A stretch of 64,000 nucleotides of DNA from Diaporthe sp. PMI_573 (taxonomy: Eukaryota; Ascomycota; Sordariomycetes; Diaporthales; Diaporthaceae): assembly GCA_021399435.1 (NCBI GenBank), contig JAJTUP010000005.1, positions 62,001-126,000 on the forward strand, read 5' to 3'. Shown here piece by piece: positions 9,987 through 20,650 of the stretch; position 1 is the stretch's first letter, and every line of letters starts with the position of its first letter. Under the pieces are notes generated by a model. It was not told the origin of the DNA. It ran no database searches and saw nothing but the letters and a program-made list of their open reading frames with translations. Both the position numbers and the translations under genes were made by a program.

Positions 9987-12900
9987 AGACTCCTGCTTCT
10001 ATGATTCTTCTCGGGGTGACGCAAGACGGCTTTGGGGACGATATAGAGGGTCGCGCAAGAGGCACACGCCCCCAAGGGCTGGTCACAATTTCTCTTCTTC
10101 TCCCTCGCGACGGAGATATCTGCATTGCAGGGACACACAAAAAGACTTGTACTACCTGGACTGGAGTTGATGTATTGATGACGGTTGGGATGCAGCATGT
10201 GATTTCCTTTTGTTGTGTGAGCTCGCATGGACCTGGAGTTCCGGGAGGGTATCGCGTGTATGGACTTGGGACCTGTTCTTTTCTTTTTCGCTTCATCTTC
10301 TGTTTTTTTTTTTGGGATACCCTCACCACTTTCGCTTCACATACTTCTTGTATCTTATGATGTATTGGCCCCATCTGCTCCTTTTTTTGAGCGCCGGCCT
10401 TCTCTTCTGCATAACCTGGGCACCTCCGGGCGGGGGCCTTCGGGTGGTTGGACCTTTGGCGATTTTACAGTTCAAATTGTAAGAACATTGTTGCTCAACT
10501 GAGACCGTACTACTTTATGAATTGCGTATATTGTGAACACGTGCGAATCACCAGCTTTAGATTGATAATCCCCCAACACCTCAGTCTGGCTTATTGAAGA
10601 TCGATCCAAAGCATCGGCGTGGAAGTCACCGGCTGGAAATGTGAAGCCCGATATTCTCGGTAAGTTCAAGCAGACCGCTGCTCGGAAGTCTAACTGACGT
10701 CGCATCGTCATATCACCGACCCCTGATCGTGATTGGACATTTTCACGTGAATCTAGTTTCCCGTCAGCCGGGTCGAGGTACGTGCCCTCGGAGAATACTT
10801 GGGATCCTGTGCGTTCGTGCCCTCTCCTATCGTATCTCTTATCGTACTCGCTACCTTACTGCTTGCGCACCTCATCAAACCCGACGCCTCGGCACTCGGG
10901 CCTGTTGCTGGGACATGCCTGCAAAATCCAATATAATCGTCCCCCTTCCATCAAACTCCACGTCATGGGTGTTACTCATCATGTCTATGTGCCCAACAAG
11001 CGCTTCCGCGTTCCTCCCTGTTAACCACGATGTCTCAAAGTTCCGGTCGTCTTGGCCAGAGAGTATCAAGACCGGGTTCGGGTGGTAGGGTCCCATCGCA
11101 GCCGTGGGGGGTCCGCCCCAACGTCGAAGGCGAAGATCCAGGTGTCGCGCCGAACGACAAACGTTTGCTGATGGCCGTTGTGTACCAAAGTCTCATGCAA
11201 AATGTTCTCGAACCAACCCACCCGCATGTTACAACCATTCGGCCCCGCATCAGCATCGACGGGGATCGGTGCCGGGCCCCACAGGGTCTGGAACGTTCTT
11301 GGGCCGGCGCGGAACCGTTTGGGGTGGGTCTGTCGGGCTGCATTGGTCTCTGCGGTCCCAAATCTCCTGTGGATTGATTGATCTCAATATGTATCGGACA
11401 GGCGCAGGAGGTCTGTGGCCAAAGGTGTTAGTCAAGCTACTGACGAATCCGGAAGATGGCGCGTCGCAAGGCGAGAAAAGCTCACACCACCGAAACCAAC
11501 AACCACGGACGGTTTTGGCGAATGAAGACCTAAATCTCAAACGGGCAAACTTACGCGGGCGGGTCTCTCAGGAGAACTTCTATGAGGGTCCTGTTAGAAT
11601 CATCATCTGTCAACCTAATTCATTCTCTCACAAGAAACATGGACATGATGTCTTGAGCTGCGACTAGGGCAGGCCTAAGTAAAAGGTTGGCCCACTTGTG
11701 GATGTCAACTGGCCGCCGGCTCCACAAGACCGATGGCCCCTGGAATGGGTCTAGAACTCGTTCTTGCAAGTGGATCCTACCTAAACACCACATGAAAAGC
11801 TGTCTCAGTCGGCTATCGCTGGGGTCGAAATCCGGATTCTGGAAGTCCACATCTCGAGGTTCGCCACCAAACAGCCTCACATCCTGGATAAGCCCAACCG
11901 TAAAGACTGCGTTGGCAGTCCGATCAGCTTTCAAAGAACCAGATACATATTTATCTAGCACAATATTAGATTCTAGTATACCTGGTCCAGACGGGATGGA
12001 AGTTGAAAGTCAAGGGTTCTTGGGGGACCAGTACTATTTCACTGGTCCATCAGCCATAGCTGCCAGGCTTTTTCTCTCCTTCTAGTCCTAGTCCATCTAT
12101 TGGGTGAGTCCAAGCATCTGTGAACTACTGCTATCCCATGACTTCGTCAGTGAATACGTATGTACGTTCTTTGTGATCGGATATTTAAGACCTCCCGAGT
12201 TTCTTGCCGGTGTTAAGCAGATTGACGTTCGCACTCTTCTTTGCTGCTTCACCAAAGGCGAATAAGATGGAATTGTCGGCTTGGCATTGAGGAAGGTTGG
12301 CGAGAGCACGTCCAAAACATTGTTCTATGTTCATGGAGGTATCGATCTTTTTAAAGAACCGGGAGAGACTGAAGCCCCTAGTCTGGAGGAGTTTTAAGGC
12401 CACGAGCAAATATGTTATGAACAATAGAGTAGTTCAATCGAAAAATGTCTGGAATATTTACCGAGACAGAGTCCTATAATTCACGTCGAAAGCGTAAGAA
12501 GTAGCTGAAAAGATACTGTTCAGTCACCCGTAATAATCGGAATGAATCACTGCAATCCGGACAGGCAATGGACAGTTTACATTACTCCTCGGGACAGCCT
12601 TATTTTGCGCATGATGTTCTCCTTCTCACACAACTGGACACTCAGCTGCAGCGCCTGCTTTCGAACACCCTAGCCCTAGAACAAAGAACATTACGTGATC
12701 ATGTCAAGTTAGCTACGAGGGCTTTTCAGGCCCTTCCGGGAATGGGAGTCTAGAGTCGCCTGAGCGATTCGAAAAGGGCTAGGCCGATACCACCAATGAC
12801 GATGGGTAGGTGCAAGGAGGTTACTTCATTCACAAAGGCTCGGATTTGAGATGTTGCTCACACCTTGCCAGAGACACATCATACACAATTTGGGTTAGGC

Positions 12901-13440
12901 TTCACGATATATACGCATTTCACCACTACAAGCTCACCAGAGTGAGAAAAGAAATGGAGAAGAAGGACTTTAGGATTCCATAGGCGTAACTGCGGCTGCC
13001 TCCTAATCTACCTTGTTTGCCGCTGCGGATACTCTCTGGGTCAGTCTGTTTCGAGCAAATGACAACTTTTACACCTGGCTATTGAGCTAAGTCGACTAAA
13101 AAACACTGGTCTTGAAAACTTGCATCGTGGCAACCATCCAGTTTCGCCCTTCACTGAGGAACGTAACATTGAAAGACACGGCGACGACTGTAAGCGGCCA
13201 CTCCGCTGCATCTTATCCGAATGCCCGCTCCGATATTATTTTCGGGATTTTAAGTCGAATAATAAGCACGAAATGTATGTCTCACAAGAAGTGGCGTGAC
13301 TCCCGCCCGTGTGGTAACTGTTGTGAGGCATACGAAGTAGGTGGATTACTACGCGCTTTGCATTTTGGCGCCTGGAGGAATGAGGCGGTGCGTCTCTGTG
13401 TGACTGGAGGAATAAGCGATGGGCGGGCCGAATCTCTCAG
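9987..13440. other. Gene-poor region, 3.5 kb
   Basis: It begins with the probable 3' UTR of the small gene (T-rich near 10300-10320). Several frames over 100 codons occur on both strands (for example 11104-11667 plus and 11620-11961 minus). None shows a recognisable motif, convincing start or intron logic, so I annotate no gene. Confidence 0.4.
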
Positions 13441-13451
13441 CTGGCGGGTCT

Positions 13452-13497
13452 CGGAAGGATATGTCTTATCCGACACCGATCCCAGGCCAATATATAG
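13452..13497 (+). promoter_or_regulatory. Imperfect CGG...CCG inverted repeat plus TATA box upstream of the monooxygenase
   Basis: CGGAAGGATA at 13452-13461 faces TCTTATCCG at 13464-13472, an imperfect palindrome of the CGG/CCG type bound by Zn2Cys6 dimers. A TATATA element follows at 13491-13496, about 135 nt before the ATG at 13632. The spacing is consistent with a regulated promoter. The binding factor is not identified, and linking it to the Zn2Cys6 gene at 55.7-57.1 kb would be speculation. Confidence 0.4.
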
Positions 13498-13631
13498 GCA
13501 CATGTAAATGTGGCTAGAAAGCAACGAGTACATGACAGATAATACTGAAAGAAACCCATTCTCATTGAATCCAAACTGGCACGAGTTTCTCATTACACCA
13601 TTAATTCCAATCTCGCAACCGACTTCCAACC

Positions 13632-15305
13632 ATGAGCTTCTTCCAAGAAATCACAGCATCCTTCAAGTCTGAGGACACCTCAAACATCTCTCGACACCCT
13701 CTGACGGGAGTCTCTGTGCTGATTGTGGGAGCTGGTCCTGCCGGCCTATATGCTGCTCTCGAATGCTGGCGTAAGGGCCATAATCCCCGTATCATCGATC
13801 GGGCCCCAGAACCCAATTCCGCAGGCAAGTAAACAGAAATTGTTGGTTGGACGCGATCGGTATTCTAATCTCAACACAATGAAACCCAGGAGACTCTTTC
13901 ATGCTTGGACCCTCCGCACAGCAACATGTGGAGAAAATCTGGCCCTCGGTGTACGATGCAGCCCTCAAGACAGCTGCTGATCCATGGTTCTCGTTTCACA
14001 AAGTTACAGGCGAGAAAGTAGCTGGCCCACAGCCTTTTAGCCTGAAGAAGGATGGGGTCTCTGCTCTGAATGAAGACGGCGAGCCGGCGCCAGACCGACT
14101 GTATCGCGTGCCACGCCCGAAGTTCACTGCTGCGCTTCTCGGACAGGTCCTGGCCCTTGGTATCGATGTCACCTACGGTCAACGAGTAGTGGACTACTTC
14201 GAAGACGAGAACAGAGCTGGCGTCGTCTTGGAGGATGGGTCGAGGGCCGAAGCGGATGTTGTTATCGCCGCGGATGGACTTGGCACCAAGTCTCACAAGC
14301 TGGTCAACGGGCATGACATTCGGGCAATGAGCAGCAAGCATTCCATCTTCCGGACTGCCTACCACGTCGACCACGCCATTTCAGATCCCGATCTTGACAA
14401 GATGTTTCCATTGCGCGACGGCGGCGGCGCTGTGCTGCAGGTATGGACTGCAGATGACTTGCAGATTATGGTCCTCCGCGGCCAGGATGTGATTGAGTGG
14501 CACGTAATGCACAATGTGAGCGATTTCAATTATCTTGGAGTGTTAACCAAACTAACTCCGGATACGAAGGACATCGGCGGAAATTCGCAAGAATCTTGGT
14601 CAAACAAGGTTTCGCCCGAGCATGTGGTAAACTTCCTCAGAGACAACTACCCCGGCGTCCCAGAGTATATGTACAAACTCATCAGGACTGCTCCTCAAGA
14701 CGCCATCATCGACTGGCAACTGATGTGGCGAGACCCTCAGCCAAATTGGACCTCGCCTCTCGGCCTCGTTGTCCAGGTTGGTGACAGTGCGCACACCTTC
14801 TTGCCATCATCAGGCAACGGGGCCGTACAGGGCATTGAGGACGCCATTTCAGTAGCGACTTGCTTGCAGCTGGGTGGGAACCTGAAGAGCGGTCTTTGGT
14901 CCAAGGTTCACAACAGACTGAGGCAAGTTTGATGATTTCAGCCATGTCGCAGGGTACTTGGGCCACGACCCCGCTGACCATTGTCACAGATTCGAGCGCG
15001 TGTCCTGCTGTCAGCTCGTAGGATTCCTCAATCAAACCACCTTCTTGAAACCAGCGTCGCGAAAGAAGGAGGGCGGTGGCTCAGCGACACCCCAGCCGGA
15101 GTATGGACGGTGGATCTGGGCTCACAATCCCGAGAGGTACGCCTATGACAACTACGGCAAAGCTCTGCGGAGCCTCGTCGACGGCACACTGTTTGAGAAT
15201 ACAAACCTTCCCCCAGGGTACACTTACAAGCCATGGTCACTTCATGAGCTCTATGAACGGATTGACAGGGGTGAAAAAGTTGAGTTTGAAGGAGATTGGT
15301 CATAG
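13632..15305 (+). CDS. FAD-dependent aromatic-ring-type monooxygenase, 513 aa
   Basis: Exons are 13632-13824, 13890-14922 and 14990-15305. Both introns (65 and 67 nt) must use a GC donor (GCAAGT) with an AG acceptor. The nearby GT alternatives put the next exon out of frame. With GC splicing the protein reads N-S-A-G-D-S-F-M-L-G at junction 1 and N-R-L-R-F-E-R-V at junction 2, as expected for the family. Motifs: FAD-binding G-A-G-P-A-G (residues 33-38), the D-G motif in V-I-A-A-D-G-L-G, and the second FAD motif G-D-S-A-H-T-F-L-P. The salicylate-hydroxylase-like group hydroxylates aromatic or polyketide substrates with NAD(P)H and O2. The substrate here is unknown. No membrane helix is evident. 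A TATA box and an imperfect CGG/CCG repeat lie upstream. Confidence 0.88.
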
Positions 15306-15781
15306 TCGACAACAAGCGTTTTCGTTTGTTCTACAGGTTTGAATTGAATCAATGTCTCACCCTTATGCGTGTTGTCAGACTTTGAGACGAAAGAATCTCG
15401 CAATTCTTTATTGCCAGCACAATTGACTCCCGGAATCACAACGTGGTGCTCATTATTTGTTCGACGAAGGAACGAAAATGTGACACCGAATCAACTTGCG
15501 CTGCCTGCACCATTTGGTACCGCGTCTGTTTCAAACAATGTCCAATAATGTGATGGGATGCTACATTGTATATAAGTAGGAGCTTTCTACGCCCATACTC
15601 ATATATTGGAGAATCTAAATCCATCCGCTCTCATCCATTCACTACGCTCAAACCCGGGAAAGCTTCAACAGCAGCAGAATCTTGATGTAGAGCCTCCATT
15701 TGCGTAGACATCTCGTACGGTTGTGCCAACGGACACCTGACAACCGTATTTCGTTGGACCCATCCTGGAGTCTCAATCTTC
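15306..15781. promoter_or_regulatory. Intergenic spacer with TATA box for the 2EXR gene
   Basis: A TATATAA at 15569-15575 lies about 200 nt before the ATG at 15782. Nothing else is recognised in the spacer. Confidence 0.4.
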
Positions 15782-16603
15782 ATGGGTCAATCAATTTCAA
15801 AAGATGCGCGAAATCAGAGCGATTACACTCAGTCCATGGGATTGCCATCATTCGCCAAAAAGTCGTCTTTGCCTACCGCGGTCTTTCACTCATACCAACA
15901 CCTTCCCTTCGAATTGAAAATTATGATATGGGAGCATGCATTTGAGCGTCGCCACGTCAGAATCTGGGGACAGTGGATTCCAAATTATCTGCCTCAATCA
16001 ACTAATGCCCCAACCTCACGATACGTTATAAGGTCATCTGCATGCAATCCGCCTGCGTTGTCTGTGAATTTGGAAACTCGGGGAATCGCGCTTCGGTTCT
16101 TCCGCCCCATACAATTTCGACATCATTTGAGCTTGGCTGAGGAAATAGCACTGCACGGGGCCCGTCATGCAAATGCAGCCTCTTTTCAGTACTGGTTGGG
16201 AGACTTTTCGCTGGTGTCGGATTCACTCGCCTTTTTCAATGCACGAGTCGGAGACACTATGACCATTGAACTTGCCAATGAGAGAGCATATCACATCCAT
16301 CTGTCCCCCAAAAGTATTGACTTGGACTTCTCCGTCTCAGAAAGTTACCAACTACTTAGGTTGAAGCGAGGCAGCCACCATACCGACCACGTTGTTACGT
16401 CCTCACTTTGGCAGACATTGCGTTTCCGTTGGCACATCGTGGGACATTTGAGGACTTCTGGGGCTAGTACAGCAGGCCGCGAAGGCATCGTGCGAATCAA
16501 ATGTGAAGAGAACCGTCACGATTGGAATAAGGTCATACCAAAAACAGGTGCTATTCTATGTCGACTCTGCGGGGAGAGACTGGCGTGCACACTTGAAGTC
16601 TAA
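15782..16603 (+). CDS. 2EXR-domain protein, 273 aa, with N-terminal myristoylation-like motif
   Basis: A single exon starts at an ATG. The segment F-H-S-Y-Q-H-L-P-F-E-L-K-I-M-I-W (about residues 35-50) followed by E-H-A and later P-A-L-S-V-N-L-E-T-R is the 2EXR signature (F-x-x-L-P-x-E-L-R-x-x-I-W). This large ascomycete family has no settled biochemical role. The N-terminus M-G-Q-S-I-S-K fits the N-myristoylation rule (Gly2, Ser6, Lys7), so membrane anchoring is possible. That is inference. The C-terminus holds a C-R-L-C-G pair in a short Cys/Arg-rich tail, perhaps a metal site. The gene has its own TATA box. Length is typical of the family. Confidence 0.75.
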   Translation: MGQSISKDARNQSDYTQSMGLPSFAKKSSLPTAVFHSYQHLPFELKIMIWEHAFERRHVRIWGQWIPNYLPQSTNAPTSRYVIRSSACNPPALSVNLETRGIALRFFRPIQFRHHLSLAEEIALHGARHANAASFQYWLGDFSLVSDSLAFFNARVGDTMTIELANERAYHIHLSPKSIDLDFSVSESYQLLRLKRGSHHTDHVVTSSLWQTLRFRWHIVGHLRTSGASTAGREGIVRIKCEENRHDWNKVIPKTGAILCRLCGERLACTLEV

Positions 16604-16884
16604 CAAGGCGTTTCATGGTTCCGAACATGGTTATGTAGGAAAATGCGTCAGTAGACACGTGAATTGAGAATGGACATGTCATAGCCTTCAATCAAAGACT
16701 TCTCGGCTCCAGTGGGCATTGATGATTGATACAATAATAATTTCAATTTACCAAAATTTAATGGTGATAAGCTGCCATGTCGAATTCGCCGCGTCGGTAT
16801 TCAACACAGTTGCGTTAGAAACACAACATCATGGACGCAGCTGCTATCTCGAGAAAATTCAAAGATTTTGGAGCAGTCCCATGC

Positions 16885-17788
16885 TTAAAATCTGTAGCTA
16901 TATATTCCGACCGCCCATGTGGAGGGCCACAGGAAAGTGAGCCCATAAATAACATTGCGCGTCATCATACCAAGATGGCCGGCCCTGAATGCCTTGTGCT
17001 TGATGATCTTTGAGAACCCAATGCCATCCTGAAACTCCAACCCAGGCACCTCTTTCTCAAGCTCCATGTGATCACTTAGCGCCCATGTCAGCGACGTGCC
17101 CAACTTCCTCAGGCCCCCGAGCTTGTTCGCAGCTCCGACCGTCATCGTGCCGGCAGCGTCGAAATAAATCTCCCCGTGGACATCCTGGTCCAGGAAATAC
17201 CCCGTGACCTGCCGCAACAGGTGGTAGACCTCATCAGGTGCCAGGTACATCGTCAAACCCTCCATAATAACCACGACCGGCCTGTCCGTGGGTATCTGGC
17301 AAGTTTCCAGCCACCCGTCCTCCGTGATGCTCGGGTCGATCAGCCTATAGACCGCCCCGGACTCGGCGGCCGGGTCCCCCATGACCTGCCTGCGCAGCTC
17401 GGTGACGTCTGCCTGTCGACATTGACACACACCCTCCCTTCGCCCTGCCACCTGACGCGCAAGCTCCTCGAGTCCAGCCCGCATGCACACGTGCAGCACG
17501 GTCGCGCGGCCGGGATGGGCCTCTAGGAAGGCTTCCATCTTCAGGTCTAGGATGCGCGCGCAGAGAGAGATTAAGGCTGAGACTGGCCTCTCTAGGAGTC
17601 CAAACCTCAGGAGCTTCTTGAAAGTTATACCCGCTGTCTTTGACTTGATTCACTACCGATGCGGCGTAGGTGTCATTGAGTATCGGGTGCGCCGCCTCTG
17701 TGTCTCTGGCCCGAGCCAACGAGGTCAACAGTAATGTCTCTTGAGCGCCGGTTCATTTGATGTTGCCTTCATAGTCGTTATTTGCCAT
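16885..17788 (-). pseudogene. Leucine carboxyl methyltransferase-like (LCM/polyketide O-methyltransferase) pseudogene
   Basis: From the ATG at 17788 the minus strand encodes, in pieces, a class I SAM-dependent methyltransferase of the LCM superfamily. Visible parts are T-G-A-Q-E-T-L-L, P-I-L-N-D-T-Y-A (substrate lid), the SAM motif A-C-G-L-D-S-R (about 17460-17485), and V-V-I-M-E-G-L-T-M-Y-L. The frame is broken four times: an in-frame TGA at 17753-17755; a +1 frame change in a GCGCGC tract near 17554-17561; a +1 change near 17485-17492, just before A-C-G-L-D-S-R; and a -1 change near 17409-17416. The last 160 residues are continuous. Homology continues smoothly across the breaks, so introns do not explain them. 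It was probably an O- or carboxyl-methyltransferase. Sequencing error is possible for single indels but unlikely for all four lesions. Confidence 0.75.
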
Positions 17789-18503
17789 GTCGACGTCAAT
17801 TGGAGACTTCATATAATTGGAAGACTGGATCAACGATGGGGCAAGCAGTCATTTCATACAGACAGTCTTGTGAAGGTTGGCTGGCGTCGAGATAAATCTA
17901 GTTTGTTCCCCGTGGCTTGGACAGTGATGTAGCATCGAGCATCTTCAATGACGATCAATTAGATGGCCGAACACGATAACGACCATGTGCGCGTGCGATT
18001 AAGTTCCCGCAATTCTTTTGGAGCTGGGTTGAGCCTGGTAACCTACGAGCAAGTCGTTCAGATGGCGAATGCAATTGAAAAAGCCCGTGGATAGTATTCT
18101 ACCCTCCTTTTTGCAGAGTAGATCCACAGCGCATCCTAGTCTCGTAACACACATGTGACTGCAAAATTACATATTTCACGAACATATGGTTTAGAACTTG
18201 TGTTCTTGCCGTGATTTGCCGTTATGTGTCATGATCGACTATTTGGCAATCTTTAACATTAAAGGCATGGGAGTAAGATCGCACCTCTCATCCATTGGCC
18301 AGGATAGTTAGTATTGGATAGTTGAGGACGATAGATGGTTGAAAGGCGAGGCTGGCTTGTGAAATGGCTTCGACTACATAATGGGACCTTTAGGCTGTTA
18401 AAACCGTTCAACCGGATAAAGGCATTTATATGGGTCTGTTAGCATGAGTAGATATTAAATTGATCATTCAATCTAGTTTCTCCTTTTAATCATGCCTATG
18501 TTA
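17789..18503. other. Intergenic, no gene seen
   Basis: AT-rich relative to genes. No conserved frame. It probably contains the 3' flank of the polygalacturonase gene and the 5' flank of the methyltransferase relic. Confidence 0.45.
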
Positions 18504-19955
18504 TTAAGCTGGGTTATAACCCTTGCTCCAGTCACTGCAGTTCAGGTCCAGCAATGTCCTGTCCAAATTCCTGCAGGTCACCAGGTTGCTCCCATTGATG
18601 GTCCGGATGTCAATATTCTCGGCCACAATGTTGGAACAAGTATCCGGGCTCGAACACACAAGGTGTCCAACAATAGGCGAAAACACACGGTTGGATCGGC
18701 CCCGAACGTTGCGGAAAGTGACATCGGTGATCTTGAGCTTAGACTGCAAGCGATTGTCAGCACCAGTATATTCGACTGTGTGTGGTGGTGAGCTACTCAC
18801 TGGGTGCTTAAAGCACTCCTCCTCGTCATCCTGTCCGTAACATTGCGTGATAGTGAGACCGTAGTCGACGTTGTCTAGCCACATCGTGTCGTACGTCACG
18901 TTCTGGACTAGGCCTCCACCTCCACCGCCGACGAGATTGCCGCTCTTCTCGGAGTACGCGTCTGGCCAGACCTTGATGCGTGCGCCTTCAGACGAGTTGT
19001 ACATGGCCGCGTTGATGACAGTGATATTCTGCACGTAGTCGACCCTCTCTGGGTACTGACCTAGGCTGCCGATGGAGATACCGTGGGTACCGTTGCAGCG
19101 CATGTTCTGCACCAGGATGTTGGTCGAATTTGGCTTAAATGAGACACAGTCTGGTGGCATTGAGTCAGTGAAACCAGCAACAAGATATGGTCCAGAGTGG
19201 TAATTACCGTCTCCATTTGTAACGCTCGAGTTTTGAATTGTAATTCGATCGGATCGATAGATGTCCCACCCATCGGTATTCTTCTCGAAGAACTCGTTAT
19301 TGCTCACCGCCCAGATAGAAATATTTGTAAAGGTCACATCCGTCGAATTGGCGACAAAGTTGGTCCACATCGGCGAATTATTCAAGCTGATGTCCGAGAT
19401 CGTTCCGCCGTGCATGTCATCAGTCATTAGGAGGACAGGTCGCCGGTCCTTCTTATGCTCGGGATACCAATCCCACCACTTCTGGCCATTCCCATCGATG
19501 ACCCCGCCTCCGTACACATTCACGTCCGTACCGCCGATCTTGAAGAAGGTGGTGCTGTTTTGATAGTCCATGTCATAGGTGTGGCCATCTCTCCAGTAGG
19601 TCATGTTGTCGCTAAACTTGATATATGCCTGGATGTCTAGGTCTACACGCTCTAGATGCGTCAAGTCTAACGGGTTTCCGATGAAATATGACTGCGTGCT
19701 AGGAAATATGACATGTCCGTCGGGATTGCAGCTGTCGATGGCGGCCTTGATGAACTCGGAGTCGTCAGTCTCGCCATCGCCGTGGCTTTCCACAATGCAG
19801 GTTCGGTTGCGCGCTGGCGACGCCTCCGCTATCGAGGGGCGAGCGGACCGGATGCTGAAGAGGAACGTCTGTGGCACGGTTGTGTAGGCGTAGTCTGCCA
19901 CTGCGGCTGCTGGAAGCAGCGTGCATAGGACTGCAACACTCGTTAAGAGACTCAT
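18504..19955 (-). CDS. Secreted GH28 exo-polygalacturonase, 445 aa
   Basis: Exons are 19955-19208, 19150-18801 and 18743-18504. Both introns are 57 nt and leave the raw frame open, so a naive reading retains them. Removing intron 1 restores N-G-D-D-C-V-S-F, and removing intron 2 gives C-F-K-H-P-S-K-L-K. GH28 catalytic motifs are intact: N-T-D-G (226-229), G-D-D (248-250), G-T-H-G (His272) and R-I-K (307-309). These carry the Asp, Asp-Asp, His and Arg-Lys needed for inverting hydrolysis of alpha-1,4-galacturonan. The Q-C-Y-G-Q segment near the C-terminus is typical of fungal exo-acting enzymes. A signal peptide (about residues 1-20, ending A-A-V-A) and many N-glycosylation sequons indicate secretion. 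I start at the ATG at 19955; the longer frame upstream begins at GTG. Confidence 0.92.
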   Translation of the reverse strand: MSLLTSVAVLCTLLPAAAVADYAYTTVPQTFLFSIRSARPSIAEASPARNRTCIVESHGDGETDDSEFIKAAIDSCNPDGHVIFPSTQSYFIGNPLDLTHLERVDLDIQAYIKFSDNMTYWRDGHTYDMDYQNSTTFFKIGGTDVNVYGGGVIDGNGQKWWDWYPEHKKDRRPVLLMTDDMHGGTISDISLNNSPMWTNFVANSTDVTFTNISIWAVSNNEFFEKNTDGWDIYRSDRITIQNSSVTNGDGNYHSGPYLVAGFTDSMPPDCVSFKPNSTNILVQNMRCNGTHGISIGSLGQYPERVDYVQNITVINAAMYNSSEGARIKVWPDAYSEKSGNLVGGGGGGLVQNVTYDTMWLDNVDYGLTITQCYGQDDEEECFKHPVSSSPPHTVEYTGADNRLQSKLKITDVTFRNVRGRSNRVFSPIVGHLVCSSPDTCSNIVAENIDIRTINGSNLVTCRNLDRTLLDLNCSDWSKGYNPA

Positions 19956-20650
19956 CGTGGCCGATAACACCTGAGCACAGGGAAAGAGACTAATCTGAGG
20001 GACCAGGACTTTTCATCCGATCATGATTTGGGTATTTATTTAGATATTCGGCTTTGTATAAATAAAGTTGTGTAATTCTTGGCATCACTTCACCCAGCCG
20101 GGTACACCCCCAGGAGCTCCACGATTCGGGCACAACTGAGCCGACGGAGTCCTTTCAGCTGTTTATGCTTGGCAGTGGTGCTTGCTATCCAACTCTCGGA
20201 TCATGTGCCCGGAAAAGCGTGTCCAAGAAACCCACTTTCCAAGGCGCGCTTCCCCAGATATTAGTCCCGGATAAGCTTCATCTCCCCACAATGAACTCTG
20301 GGCATTTCACTGTGATAAGTGGGAAAACCGGCCGCATTTTCCGGGGTCCAGAACAGAGGATCGCGGAAACCCGCCCCGGTCAGGATACAAACCACCTAAC
20401 CCAGGAGCCTGGTAGAGACAGCCATTTTTGGACCGACCGCCATGGCGCTGCAGCGCCCGAATATGTGCAGCTGTTCATCACGATACCCAACCTTCGGCCG
20501 CTGATGGGCAAAGGTCCAAGGTTAACATGAACACCTGGCCACGCAAACGGGACACCTATTTTTTTGGGGGCCCCCTCATTCATCAACTAGTTTCGTCGAT
20601 TCCGGTAACCTCATACTTTCCGAGATGGTATCAACACTCAAAGATGCTAA
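19956..20650. other. Shared flank: exo-polygalacturonase promoter and 3' flank of the F-box relic
   Basis: A/T-rich elements at 20031-20070 lie 75-115 nt upstream of the polygalacturonase ATG. No canonical TATAAA is present on the coding strand. No further gene is seen. Confidence 0.4.

Noticed and set aside
9401..10374. Long frames on both strands around the small Ser/Arg-rich gene
   Set aside because: They overlap the 73-codon gene, include its CT-rich leader, and lack codon bias and domains.
11620..11961. 113-codon minus frame, and a nearby minus frame at 12185-12424
   Set aside because: Compositionally protein-like, but I find no family, no good start and no splice sites linking them.
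13112..13507. 131-codon plus frame upstream of the monooxygenase
   Set aside because: It runs through the putative operator and TATA box and has no motif.
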